From contig NC_135001.1 of NCBI RefSeq assembly GCF_051020985.1, positions 23,181,896 to 23,245,895 on the forward strand: a stretch of 64,000 bases of DNA, read 5' to 3'. The notes beneath the pieces are model-generated. The model did not search any database. It was not told where the DNA came from and saw nothing but the letters and a program-made list of their open reading frames with translations. This document shows positions 25,585 through 38,115 of this stretch, piece by piece. The translations under genes were made by a program, and so were the position numbers. Within the stretch, counting starts at the first letter, position 1. Each line of letters starts with the position of its first letter. This DNA is from Nomia melanderi. Its lineage: Eukaryota > Arthropoda > Insecta > Hymenoptera > Halictidae.

Positions 25585-25887
25585 GTAGCGGCCCGGGACG
25601 AGGGAGACACGAATGGTATCCAGGATTCTATTTGCAGCGGCGACGAATCGGGTGCAGGATGAACCGCGGTGAACAGGAGACGCTGTTCAGGCAGAGCCGG
25701 CAGCTGACCAGGATCGTCCCGTCCCACGAGGACCTCGTGCTCAGCGTCCTCAAGTCGCCGATCAGCCAGCAGCATCAGCATCAGCAAACCCAGCAGCAAA
25801 GGCAGCAGTACCACCACGCGCACCACTCACACGAGCACCATGTTAACTGCCAAGGTCATCAGAATCATAAGAAGTGCACGCACTCAG
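25563..25887 (+). CDS. KCNQ: KCNQ (Kv7) channel, first coding exon (Gln/His-rich N-terminus)
   Basis: Proposed first coding exon of the KCNQ potassium channel. The frame is open from an in-frame TGA at 25461, and the first in-frame ATG is at 25563. It encodes 108 codons plus one base. Residues 69-102 are a Gln/His-rich low-complexity tract (QQHQHQQTQQQRQQ, then a His-rich run). Before it lie a basic stretch (residues 25-32) and a short, possibly helical EDLVLSVLK segment. The proposed donor is CAG|GTACCC after 25887, giving phase 1. This joins in frame to the acceptor TGTCCAG|GTGAG before 38116. Without splicing the frame runs on to a stop at 25953. This N-terminus is not conserved family sequence, so the assignment rests on position, strand, open frame and phase match. 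Alternative starts are Met33 (25659, A at -3) and codon 6 (25578). A separate gene or non-coding ORF is possible. Confidence 0.55.
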
Positions 25888-27070
25888 GTACCCCACACTC
25901 GAGCGTTCCCTCGGGCGACGACGGGATCCTGGTTCGATCGATCGGTTCTGCGTAGCTGTTGCTCTTTGAATACCGAGGAAGTCACTTGTCTTGGAGACTG
26001 TCGCTTAGAGTGACGCTCACTCGTGATTCGGATGATTTTTTAATTGCTTGAAAGTATTTGAGGGTTTGAGTAAGTTGTGGTAGGACTTGGGATTTTGGGT
26101 AGAGTGACGCTGACTCGTCATCTGGATAATTTTTTAATTGGTTGAAAGTATTTGATGGTTTGAATAAGTTATGTGTACGTGATTATCGAAACTGGGATAA
26201 TATTCTAAACGTTGACTGCTACGATGTGGTTAATGATTATCCAGATCAGCGAGGAGGTAACTTTTCGATAAGTTTCATTGGAGAATTAAAACACGAAGCT
26301 GATACAGCCCGCGAAGGGTTAATCAATTTGATCGCAAATTTTTTCAATATCATCTCGTTCCATTAATCTCTCGACACCAGTTCGCCTTAACATCATAATT
26401 ATCGGACGCTGTAGAGCGTAAAGAAATTAATCACCAGAAATTTGAAGGGTGACCCTTCTTCCCTGAATCGGTGAACGCTTATCAAAAATACAGAATTCTT
26501 AGCCCAAATGTTTATCACGTCAAATACTAACTAATTAATTAACCTTAAATACATTCACGGATCGTGTCAATTTAATTTTCAATACCTAACACGAGTTCGC
26601 GAGAAAGTTATTTACTTCGCAGAGTATTCCGAAGAATTTTCTCTTTCGTAATTTTCACGAGCGTTCTAAGTTATTTCCAATGAAATAAAAATATCGACTT
26701 CGTAAAATATTCCGAATGATTTTCTCTTCCGTAATTTCCACGGGAATGTTATAAGAACGTTGATCGTAATCTACGGTTATATCTGTTTAATATCGAACGT
26801 TTCACGACGCCGATACATTTCTACTCGCAAGAAAAAGAAAAAGTTCGAGGACACCGATGTGCCGTAAATAAACAAGTGTCGAGTAAAAAAAGAAAAGAAA
26901 GTTGACAAAGTTTCGCCAACGATTTCATTGTATAGTCAAGAACCACCACCACCACTTCGCAATTTCTTAGGGTCTAGCAGAGTTTTCGCCGGAGCCACGA
27001 GAAACCGATGTGCTCGCTGCCTCGCAAGCGACATTTAAAGGGCCTAGAAACCGTATAAGGCGCATCTCCT

Positions 27071-27450
27071 GAATCTTGAATCAAGCAACCATTTTTCGCC
27101 CGCCTAACCGAATTCTATATCGTCGGTCCAGTGAGAAATTTTATGCATTTACGGGGATCAACAATTTTCTAACAATTTAGAATCAATTTTCGTCTTATTT
27201 CTGCTGAGGACATAAATGTTTCATTGTTTCGATTTCTATGCAATAACTTAATTATTTTGAGAATCTTGAATCAAGCAACCATTTTTCGTCTGTCTTACTG
27301 AATTCTATATCGTCATTCGAGTACGAAATTTTTACATTTACGGGGATTAAAGATTTTCAAATAATTTAAAATCAATTTTCGTCTTATTTCTGCTGACAGA
27401 AATGGTTTCATTATTTAGACTTCTTAATCATCCTATGAATCGTGAATCTG
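27071..27450. repeat. Two-copy tandem duplication, period 190 bp (KCNQ intron 1)
   Basis: GAATCTTGAATCAAGCAACC at 27071 recurs at 27261, followed in both copies by GAATTCTATATCGTC, TTTACGGGGAT and TTTCGTCTTATTTCTGCTGA. Confidence 0.88.
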
Positions 27451-28249
27451 CCAAACGAAAAATAAAATATGTCGACTTCAATGTTGCAGATACAGTTTAC
27501 TTATAATCGAACAAACTTTTATGAACGTACAAGCTTCATTGATCGAAGCTACAAAAGTTGGAGTTGAATAGAAGCTTATTAATATCATTAAAACTCTACC
27601 AAATCGTTTACTTTCTCGTTTCAATCTACTTGCAACTACAATCGGAACGTTGACAAAACTTTCTCAACTAACCTTTCAAAAACCGTTTGCAATTTACAGA
27701 TAAACCTCTTCAAACTTATATTCCTCGTACATTTCTATGAAGATTTCAACTGAATCCTCAATATTCTAAGTAGCTCCATTCATAGCAAACGCGATAGATC
27801 AAACTCCGACCATGGAAATGCCAACGAACCAGATTGAATATTCTTTTTCATCCAGCTTTATTACGAGCCCAGTAATCTCCTATATAATTCCTGTTTTCGC
27901 CGGTTAGCCTCCATTAACATAATCCCCGTAAAGCTCTCGAGTCCCATTACAGGTGATAATTATTCTACAAACGTTCGCCGATCCACGGAAGTGGAATCAT
28001 CCCCTAAAGCGAGGACGATTAATTTTTCTACAGCGCCCAATTAGCCAGTCTCGTTTCTTCATCCTCCGCATTCATCAAATAAAATACCTCGTGCATCGTT
28101 AAAACAATTTCACCTGATTCCGCCGCGAAAACATTGAAAAAACCAAATAATCGAACATCTATTCGAAAAACATCAAGCGAAATCCGATAACAAGCTCGCG
28201 CGTTCGAATTCCGCGTTCGAAAATTCGCGCGAAGGTCTAAGCGAGTTAA

Positions 28250-28600
28250 TTTCAATCGATGCTCGTCGGTGGCTCCCGTTCGATATTGTTAACCGTAAAA
28301 TTATGAAAATCCTCGTTGTTTTACATCGCCGACCCGCCTCGCGTTTCGAAGTTGCCGCTCGCTAAGCCGGTTACCGTTCGATTTTGCGGAATTAGTTCGA
28401 CCCGCCTGCAGCTCGGTTTTAATTAACGAATTATTTGTCGCCGGGCGGCGTTATTCCCGCGATTCTAGTTACCGAACCGATCGGCGCGGACCGGCCGAAG
28501 CGCCGCGCGGCTCGAAAGTGTCCTTAATGCTCCGCCGTTGCGGCTTTTACTCGCCTCCCGCTTTACGGACCACTAAAATCTAGGCAAAAACGGAAGGGCT
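28250..28600. other. GC-rich non-coding island (KCNQ intron 1)
   Basis: CpG-rich stretch with no supported ORF, in an AT-rich intron. Possibly a conserved regulatory element. No specific site recognised. Confidence 0.3.
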
Positions 28601-29656
28601 TTGGATACTTATTTCGGTTCGCGTCCCACCCTTCGTTACGAATAACTGCCCCGAGTAATTCTACCGCAGAAACCGATTTCTCCTGCACTTCCGACGAATA
28701 GTCTTACCGTTCCGATCGATGCGCCGAAACTATTCTGCGATTTTTATGTTCTATTTGTTTTTACTGCTTCGACGTTGACGATCTTGTAACGGAATCATGG
28801 AAATTGCTTAGGGTGCATACTTAACCCCTTGCCCTATGCTTTTTAACTGCTATCGATCTAATTGCTGTTATTGATCAATCGAGAATCAAAAATTCTAGAC
28901 GTGTTCTATGTCGACGTTTGTGAAGTATCTTCACAAGACACAACACGTGACACGGTATTATAGGGGTTAATTCGCTTTTTGAATGTCAGTATTTATTGAT
29001 TATTTATTAAATTCATTAGCTAACGCTTGAATAGTTGAATAGTTTATTTTGTAGCTGCGAAATTGAGAATTCGGAGGATTTCAACGGTTTGGATTTGTGA
29101 TTAATGAACATCGAATGGTATAATTTCTAGATGGTCGATCGTCGATACAGGTGAAACGTTGTAAATCGAACGCAGAAGTAATAGGCAGTTCCATAGTAGC
29201 CAATCATTTAATAATCATCATTGTTTCCATAATGCGATGCTTGTAATTCGGTATTAACCTGGCTGCGGCTGTTGGTTTGAAATAATAATTGTGAATAATT
29301 CTTGAAAGAATTGGAACGCGTAAGGTTTAAAACGACTTTCTTGTAGTGTTTCTAACAAAACGAGAACGCGATTAGATCGGGAAAGATCGAACGAAGGTAA
29401 CGGTGTTAGAACAACGCGCCGAACAGTGCGACGAAGTTAATAATACAAATGCTTTGACAAGTTTTCCTCGGTTCATTCAAAGCGACTCGACTGTGACAAA
29501 CTGGAAATCAATTTTTACGGTGAACGAGTATTGGTCGCATTTGTAAAACCGACAATTTTTCATGGTTTCGACGTTTTGCGCGGCAAACCGGTGGAAATTG
29601 TTGTTTTTACGCGTCCGCTCGGCTTGAATGATTCTCTTCTTTCGTTTCGCAGTGTT

Positions 29657-29789
29657 TTAACCCTTTGCACTCGAGAGATTAATTCGTGCAAAGTATTTCT
29701 TTAGGTTAGTTGTAAAAAATGTCCTTGACATTTCATTAGGAAATAATGAATATTTGTTGAGAAAAATACTCTCGAGTGCGAGGGGTTAA
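29657..29789. mobile_element. MITE family A, 125-bp deleted copy (KCNQ intron 1)
   Basis: Body 29661-29785 with TTAA on both sides. Ends CCCTTTGCACTCGAGAG and CTCTCGAGTGCGAGGGG. The interior is shortened compared with the 230-240-bp copies. Confidence 0.82.
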
Positions 29790-32394
29790 GAGGTTAAGGT
29801 ACAGTGGCAGGTCAAGAACGTTGACTAACCTTCTGTGGACGTTATAAACAATGTTTGTCATCTTATTTATCTACAATATAAATTACAAAAATTGGTATGC
29901 TGGAAATCTCATCTTATTACTGATCAGATTATCCGAGTAGAAATCTAAAATTATATTCTAATCCGCAAACACCGATCTCATTTCGCAATTTCTCTGAAAA
30001 TCAATCGAACAATAGTTCCCTTTATCGTCCACATTCTCAGGAATGATTAAAAAAGTCCAGAAAACTGTTCATCAGAGAGCGAGCAAACGAATAACATGAC
30101 AAACGTAGCAATCTCAATAATTCGAACATCTCGAGAAATATCCTTTTCGAGAAGAACCTTTTCAGAGATGTAGTTTCTTCCCTCCTTTCTGCTGCAGTAA
30201 AAAATCAGTCGATTTTTCAACGTCGAGCCTTTCACTCTCGCGTTGAACAATTGAAAGCAACGTTTCACGCTAGATTCACGGAAACCGTGAATTTCACGGA
30301 TGATTCATCAATCATTATTAACCACCTGCGCTAGAAATGAATTCAGAAATTTGTCAGTCTCCTGCGATGAATTTTGTTTTTTCCTATTTTACAATGATAT
30401 ATACACTAATTTCGTTTGTTAATCATTCTGTATAGAGTGATACACTTCAAGGGGTTAATATCAGTTCGCGATGTTGATTCTCTACTGATTCTAAAGTAAC
30501 CAATGTTGAAGCCACAGTCGTCATCTATATAAATAAACGCGCAGTTTTCCAGAAAAAAATGGAACGAAATGTAGAATAAACGTCCGTAAATCTAGTGTTA
30601 ACCGAGAGAAACGTTGAATTTCCTTGTAAATCTCACTGTACCTTAACCCCTTAAATCTTTAACGATCGACGGAGGGTTCCTTGCAGGCTTTAAGCAGATT
30701 GCAAGGAGGAACCCTATTAGCCGCTTTCCTCGAGCGTACCGGGGATTCCCCGTTTTGACAGCTAAAAATGGCGAGCGGAATTTCTTTGCGCCCGGAAACA
30801 AAGGATTCACGAGTTATCCTCGATTCTATCACCGAGAATGGCCCACGTTCGTCCTCGATTCTCGATCCTCGATACACGGTTCCCCATGGGGGACCGCATA
30901 TTTTATGGAAACACGCTCGCACACGCTCACACACGCCCGCAACGCGGATTTTATTAATGGAACCGAGCCAATTGTATTATTTCATAACTATTAGACTTGC
31001 AAACACGCGAATAACGTTGAATTTATGCGAACAGCCCACCGCGCCATGCGTATTTCATTCATATTTACAACTAGTAAACAATTTTTGCGAATGTTCAGCT
31101 GCTGAATATAAATCTGAAAACATTCTATCACATTTTACACACGGTTTCTAAGGAATTTAATTTTCGGTAGAACGAAGCTTATTACAAGTGATTTTAGCTT
31201 CAATTGCAATGTATAGGTTTCTTTTAATGTATACATTTGAGTTAATTTCATTCAATTTGAACAATCTCCGAAGAGAAACCGTTCCTTTGAGTTGCGAGAA
31301 ATGAGACATTCAGAGGAAATCGTGCGATAATTGGAACGTAAATAATGATTTCACTTTGTTATCGATAAGGGGAATCTGGCGAAAGGAAAGTAGTTTTGGT
31401 ATGATGCTCGACTGATGATGGTATGATTTTTCTGGGCAAAATTTAATGTCTTGAACAGTGTGAGTGATAGAAGATGATTCAGACGAAAGTTGTAAAGTAT
31501 AAATCTAAACGTATGGTGGTTATTGTCACATGGGGATTTGAAGCTTTTTTCATTTCAATTCCAACGTCATATAAATACAAAAATGGAGTTTATTCCCTCA
31601 AATTTTTGATTTTTCGAATAAAAATCATTTTGTATATCAAGAACTACTTAGCAGTACACTGGTAATCAATTTTCATTATTCGAGTAGTCGAATTTTCGGG
31701 TTTTGTCCACGGGCGACCGCATTCTGACGTTTTTAGAAATTTGATTGCATCGTAACTTGCAACTGTGTTTATTGTGTTACTTAGAAAAACAAATTCGTTC
31801 GTATTGAGTAGAGTTACAGGCTGTCAAGCTGTCGTAGCGGCTAGAGAAATCTCGCCGGTGGATGTTTCATCTGTAAGGGCTGTCCGCAGCTGATGCTCGG
31901 AAGTTGGGTTATTCGTATTCACCATTCCGCCCGAGCGTTATGCTAACGCATCCTTAACTAGACTTCAGTTCGCGAACAAGTTCCCCCGCAACAGAATATT
32001 AGGAAGCTGAAATTATGGAAAATTCCGGCCGAACTCGCGATAATATCAAGCAATTCCATGGAAACGAAACTAGTTTAACGAATTAATTCGGGTGGCGGAG
32101 AAAAATTTATGGCGGATCGCGTTCGTGTTTCGGAATTATAATGCAACCAGTGATTTCTAATTAATTATTTATCGTATTAATCCTTTGTACGTAATTTTAT
32201 TTAGGTATTCATTTATTTGTATATCATTGATTATTGAAAGCATTATTCGTTGACAATTGATGACAGATTTCGATATTCTTACGTTTCTGTTTCTTCTGTT
32301 GGAAATATACGAAATATTAGAATGAAATAGATTTGTTCCTTAATTTACGTGTAATTTCTCTGCAACAATAAGCTAATTCTACGAAATGTACATA

Positions 32395-32636
32395 TCAACC
32401 CTCTGATTTTACTGCGTCAAATCAGAAAATTTAATATTTAATATTGAACTATCTATGCATCGATGCGCGAAACATTCGGATAAAAAAGCTTCGTTTCTCA
32501 ATTTACCTGTGATTTCTCTTTGAATTCATTTAAAAAGAAGCCATCGTCTTTGTCCAGTTAGAAAATGTTAAGAATTAAGTTAATAGAGAACATTGGATGC
32601 TTTAAATATAAAAGTTCCCGAGTGCGAAGGATTAAT
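32395..32636 (+). mobile_element. MITE family A, copy lacking the left subterminal region
   Basis: Body 32399-32632. The left end keeps only CCCT before joining the interior, so the TIR remainder and palindrome are deleted. The right end is CGAGTGCGAAGGA then TTAA. Confidence 0.72.
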
Positions 32637-33306
32637 ACTTCTCGCATCTGTACACGCAGATTTCATTTCAGTGAATTCTGAGATATAAAATAAAACTCGC
32701 CGAGAACGTAACTTCCCGCCGTGTAACTATAGAACGAACCGCCTGTGCTTCGCGAACGAAACGATCTCGCGTGCAGCACACGGTGTTGCTTCAAAATATC
32801 CGTGTAACACGGCCGGAATATCTTAGTTACTTTTTAATTACATTCCGTTTCGCTTTTATGCGACGTCCCGTCGTCGGAACGTTTATTGTCAATTAAGATA
32901 TTAATTAAGCCTCGGGCGAAGAGTCGCAGTTTTATCGTTGAATAATTATTCCAGCGATATCGGACAGGTTAATAATAATAGTCGATGACGTAAATTCCTG
33001 CGATCAGAAAGCAACTGGATGCATTGTTCGAGAATATATATTGTATATATCAGAACGCAATTATTATGATATCGATTATGAGTATCTCCGCCATTGACCT
33101 TTCTCGCACGACCCTATAATCAGTCCTGATGTAGTATACTTGCCTATACGACTCGATAATCTGGCCGGACAGACGGCGTACATGTGAATATGCAGATGTC
33201 CACCCTAATATTTATGAATGCTTCGTCAATGATTCGTTCATGGTGTAATTATTCTTTCCGCCGAGTCTTTATTTCGTTTAACAATGAAACCTTAATTGTG
33301 TGTCGA

Positions 33307-33670
33307 TAAAATTATAAACTGGAATTCTTGAGAATCATTTCATTGAAATTTTGTTATAATTCTATGATTTTTTCTCTGTTATTTACTTGAGAATGTATTA
33401 TTATTCAGTATATTTCCTTCGCCTCTGAAATTCCCAAACCTCAAGTCATCAAATCGTTGATAGAATCGTCTCGATAAACCGAACAGAAAGTAAAATTATA
33501 AAATGGAATTCTTGAAAATTATTCCATTGCAATTTTGTTGTAATTCTATGATTTTTTCTCTGTTATTTATGTGATAATGTATTATTATTCAGTATATTTC
33601 CTTCACCTGAAATTCCCAAACCTCAAGTCATCAAATCGTTGATAAAATCTTCTCGATAAACCGAACGGAA
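33307..33670. repeat. Two-copy tandem duplication, period 184 bp (KCNQ intron 1)
   Basis: AAAATTATAAA-TGGAATTCTTG at 33308 recurs at 33492. Later shared blocks include TATTATTATTCAGTATATTT and CTCAAGTCATCAAATCGTTG. Confidence 0.9.
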
Positions 33671-33701
33671 AGAAATGCTGAGTGTGCAGTTTTTGGTCGA
33701 T

Positions 33702-33925
33702 TTAACCAGTTAACTGTGGAATTTAGTTGGAAAAACTTCTCGTTCTGCGCGCAATAAAATCGAAAAATGGAGCGTGTACTCGTCGAACGCGGGACGAATG
33801 CACGCAGAGCATATTTTAATGAAAGATCAAAGCGAAACAAAGAAGAATTACACGATTATGTGAAAAAATAAAGAATTCATGAAAGAATTAGTATCGTGTC
33901 AAGCTTTATGATGTTAACTGGTTAA
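33702..33925 (-). mobile_element. MITE family G, copy (KCNQ intron 1)
   Basis: Body 33706-33921, TTAA on both sides. Ends CCAGTTAACTGTGG and ATGTTAACTGG. It directly follows the tandem duplication at 33307-33670. Confidence 0.82.
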
Positions 33926-35280
33926 AAAGATTTCCAAAGAAATTCATTTGTAATGCAATCTAATGCGTTTCATTATGTTAGACTTTTCTAATTAATAAAT
34001 AATACTGAATATTCGTGACATAAAATATTCAGAACAAAAATACTTTACTTTCTGGATCAAAGATTATTTACAAGGTCTACATGAATTATTCAAATTGAAA
34101 TATAGTGGATGGGATTTAAATGTATTGTTTCAATGAAATATTCATTGAATAGTATGTTTCCGTTTGCCTTCTTATAGAATCTATAAATAAATTAAAGAGG
34201 TTTGCAAGTTTCGAGTTACTCCGGACACTTTTTCCATTATCATATTTGTCGCGGAGGTATGAATACTTGGAATCACACGGTTACTATGTTTGCGCTGGTT
34301 TCTCCGGCTTTCACGTTACAACGTCGACTTTCGACGTACGAGGTTGAATCTGCTTTGAAAATTTTGAGGATACTTACTAATTTTCATTAGCTGCCAGATG
34401 AAATTTTGAACGATTTCAGAATTCAAGATAATCTGTTTAAACAATTACGTTTAAATATTGTTCCCCTCGAAAAGATTAGTAACATTTTTGCCCAACATTT
34501 TCCCAAGATTGCCACTTCGAAATTCGCCAATTATAAAACTGTACACGTCAAATATTTTTCGTTGCTCCACTTCCATTCAGAGGCTAATTAAATTCAGCGC
34601 GCACGAATTCGATGATGCCGTTTATTGACAATGTTTCGTTCGATGTCAAATAAAATTACATTGTTCTTTTTGGGCAGAAATTATTTATCCTATGCGAAGA
34701 ATATTATTGTGAAAAGGTAGAAGATATAATGGAGAGTAATTAAACATTTATTTTCTAAAAAAATTTTTCTCTTGAAATTCTGAAATGATTACATCGAGAT
34801 ATGTGAGCAAATCGAATATATTTGTCTTTTTAAATGTTTTTTTATCATTTTTTATCGCACGTAAGAACGTAAGAGTTTCGAACTCGTCGTACTCGAGAGA
34901 TTTTTCCGTTTATTAATTCCTGCGATAATGATCTTATACCGCTCGAATTCTTACCGGTTACGAGATTTAATCTAAGGACTGTAGACCTTAAGAAGGATTA
35001 TTTGAAGTTCTTCAGGAACTGGGTTGAACTCTTTATGGTGTCCTTTCGAGCATTATACGAATTCCGAGTAAAAAGACTAACTACGTTCGCGGAGGACGAA
35101 GAAACTTGAAACCGTTGATATTACAAACCGAAGTTACAAAGATTTTAAAATTCCATTATACGTTTTTACTTGATTATCCTTAAGGCAATAAAGGTGAAAT
35201 CATGCAAGGTTCCACGCGAGAAATTATTCAATAACAGTTAACTAAAATTACAACATATTATTCAACTCACATATTCATAT

Positions 35281-35715
35281 GCTTATAGTAATAATTATTC
35301 AAAATCACAACGAACATACTCTCCCAATTTATACAGCTGACCTACTGTTCAATAGTTTCAACATTAAACATTTTCAAACACTTCCATACTACACATAATG
35401 TTCCCTATACATCACACAATGCAAACCTGATTCAATTTTCAAGTGAATGCACTGGCAACAATAACAATTACCCAAAATCACAACAAACATACTCTCTTAG
35501 TTTATACAGCTGACCTACTATTCAATAGTTTCGTCATCAAACATTTCCAAATATTTTCATACTGCCCATAGAGTCTCCTATACATCACAAACTGCAAACC
35601 TTATTCAACTTCCACGTGAATTCCCTCGCAACAATAACAATTATCCAAAATCACAACAAACATCCAGTCCACACAGCTGACCCGCTGTTCAGCAGTCTCA
35701 TCACGGAACGTTCTA
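35281..35715. repeat. Tandem repeat, period 173 bp, about 2.5 copies (KCNQ intron 1)
   Basis: AAAATCACAACNAACAT occurs at 35301, 35474 and 35647, each followed by ACAGCTGACC and TGTTCAATAGT or close variants. Confidence 0.88.
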
Positions 35716-36241
35716 AATAAAATCTCCATGCGAAATCTTTGGAACTCCCTCCGAACCCGATGCACGCGACGGCATCGATAGATCGTGACACGGATGCTGA
35801 GCAGCCTAGCCAGCGGCCGATAGCGCGCCGCTTTCACGGTTGCGCCGGTGATAACGGCCGCGAAGGAAAGTGATTCATCCGAAGAAAGGGGAGAGGGGCC
35901 TCGGCGAAAATCGTTTTGTCGATTCGCGGCGACAAAGGCTCGATTACAAGGGGACCGGAACCGTTCACAATGAATGCGGGATAAACACGCGACACACAAA
36001 CAGAGTAACATAGACATTATGCCGGGTCCACACTGACGTTCACCTCGCTATCAAACTTCGACCCGCATTCGATCTACGATTACCGAGCATCGATACGGTG
36101 CTGCGACGAGTACGACGTTCGAAAATATTCGTGACGACCGATCGATACTATAGACTATACTCGATCAGACTATCTCGACAGCAGTAAATCCTAAATTGAG
36201 AATTTCTACGCGATTAGACGAATGTTTGAATTGTGTAATAT

Positions 36242-36463
36242 TCAACCCTTTGCACTCGAAATTTTTTCACTAGAAGCATTTCACATTTTTCGACGAGATA
36301 TAGACGACATTCACAGATAAATTAAGCGACGAAGCTATTTTATTTAAATACTCTCTATAGCAATACAATGTTCAGTTTAAAATACTAAATATGCAACTTC
36401 ATAGTTTTGCTGTATCAAATCTGTATCAAGACTGAGAGTCACCTCTCGAGTGCAAAGGGTTAA
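36242..36463 (-). mobile_element. MITE family A, copy (KCNQ intron 1)
   Basis: Body 36246-36459, flanked by TCAA and TTAA. Ends CCCTTTGCACTCGA and CTCGAGTGCAAAGGG. The subterminal ACTGAGAGTCACC marks reverse orientation. Confidence 0.85.
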
Positions 36464-37375
36464 ATTGCGAGGCTTCGGATGATTTTGAATCCTTAGACAC
36501 TGGAAATAAAATACTATATTATCGTTTATTTTCACTTTACATTAAAGACCTTTTGTGTATATAATCCCTCGGTATTATGTATAGTCATTTTCCAGTGTTA
36601 CTGGTGATTATGCATAATTTCCAGGGGATTAATGGCCGGATTAGTCAAAGTTACTGTAATATTAACAGTATTTGTCTGTGACTAGAATATTGTGCTGCAA
36701 ACAGCGCAAAAGCTCTGTTGATTCTATACCGTTGCGCTAGAAGTCGAGTCATCTCCCAATGACGCTAACCCTAGCGTGAACTCGGCAGTAGAGGTTCAGA
36801 GGTTCAAGAATCGAGGATTTGAACGTGTCCGTTACGCCACGATGTCGCGTACGGCGAATAGTTGGTTAGGCGTTGCGTAAAATTGACTGGCAGTTTTGGC
36901 CAGCGCTGGCCAAATTAGAACAATTGAATAGCCGGAAGTCAAATAGCCCGTAAACTATGAAAGTGGCTTTCGCGTTCAATATGCCGACTGATGAGTTTTG
37001 CCGGAATGACCGCAGCCAAATGTTGTGTGCAACGCGCGCGCGGATCGCTGGGAGCATTTTGAATCCTGCTAGTTTCGATCCGGTAAACACGCCCGACGGG
37101 GAATGTTTGTTCGCGGGCCAGCGAAAAACCGGGATAATGGTTTCGACGGTTAATTAAATACTGTATTGTGGATTTTTAATTAACTGCGCCGAACGGTTCG
37201 GGCCGGGGGTTGCGCGGGAGTGGTTTGTCGGATACGTTCATAGATCGATCGTTCGTTTTTCCCATGAATTCGATATGGAAATAATAATTAGTTGGGAAGG
37301 GGACGTTTACTCTTTGCGGTTCGAGGTGTTCCTGAGATTTTACTTCGGGAATCGTTTTGTTCGCTTCGACTCGAT

Positions 37376-37584
37376 ATAACCCTTCGCGGACGAATGTCGA
37401 TGTTTTGATGAAGGGTTCATATTTGGAATACTGAGATGCAAACGAATCGTTCAGTTATTTTAATAGCAAGGGATTCGTGTGTAGTTTTCCTTTTTTACTA
37501 TTGTTTTAGTATTGGATGCATAGTTTAGCTTCATATGCTGCAAGTTTTGAGTACTTTAATGAGTATTCGTCTGCAAACGGTTGA
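37376..37584 (+). mobile_element. MITE family B, older copy (KCNQ intron 1)
   Basis: Body about 37380-37580. Ends CCCTTCGCGGACGAA and TTCGTCTGCAAACGG. Flanks ATAA and TTGA are decayed TTAA. It precedes the 45-bp minisatellite by about 25 bp. Confidence 0.75.
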
Positions 37585-37606
37585 CACATTGTAGATATGG
37601 CAAAGC

Positions 37607-38014
37607 TACCATAGTAACCTATAGTATCTAAAATATAATACACTCAAAAGTCACCATAGTGAGCTACAATAGCTAAAATATGATACACGCGAAAACCACT
37701 ATAATAACCTATAGTAGCTAAAATATGATACACTCAGAAGCCACCATAGTGACCTATAGTATCTAAAATATAACACACTCAAAAGCTATTATAGTCAGCT
37801 GCAATAGCTACAATATGAAATACTCGAAAGCCACTATAGTAGCCTATAGTAGCTAGAAGATTATATATTCGAAAGCCACTATAGTAGCCAATAGTAGCTA
37901 AAAGATGATATACTCGAGAGCCACTATAGTAGCCTATAGTAGGTAAAAGATGATATACTCGAAAGCTACTATAGTGGTGTACAGTAGCTAAAATCCGAAA
38001 CACGCGAAAGCCAG
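37607..38014. repeat. 45-bp minisatellite, about nine copies, beside KCNQ exon acceptor
   Basis: About nine head-to-tail copies of a 45-bp unit with core CTATAGTAGCCTATAGTAG, then an AAAAGATGATATACTCGAAAG-like tail. Copies diverge mostly by point changes. Because 45 is divisible by three, the minus strand stays open (37779-38003) and encodes a 15-residue repeat. I read that as a by-product, not a gene. The array ends about 100 bp before the exon starting at 38116, where the branch point and polypyrimidine tract should lie. Confidence 0.9.
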
Positions 38015-38115
38015 AGTAGCCAAAAGGTAAACCCCCACGCTCGAGGGAAAGCGGCGTACTCGCGGCCCGACACGAGACCTATCCGCGGCAAACACAGGGT
38101 GCACGGATTGTCCAG

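Larger units (their letters stand above)
25888..38115 (+). other. KCNQ intron 1 (proposed)
   Basis: About 12.2 kb between the Q/H-rich exon and the S1 exon, assuming they belong to one transcript. I see no convincing coding exon. It holds family A and B elements, a family G element (33706-33921), tandem duplications at 27071-27450, 33307-33670 and 35281-35715, a GC-rich island at about 28250-28600, and the 45-bp minisatellite at its 3' end. The ORFs at 30659-31151 and 35601-36017 show no recognisable protein and look incidental. An additional alternatively used KCNQ exon here cannot be excluded. Confidence 0.5.

Noticed and set aside
37779..38003. Repeat protein with a 15-residue tyrosine-rich unit
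   Set aside because: Open only because the 45-bp minisatellite unit is a multiple of three. No start context or splice support.
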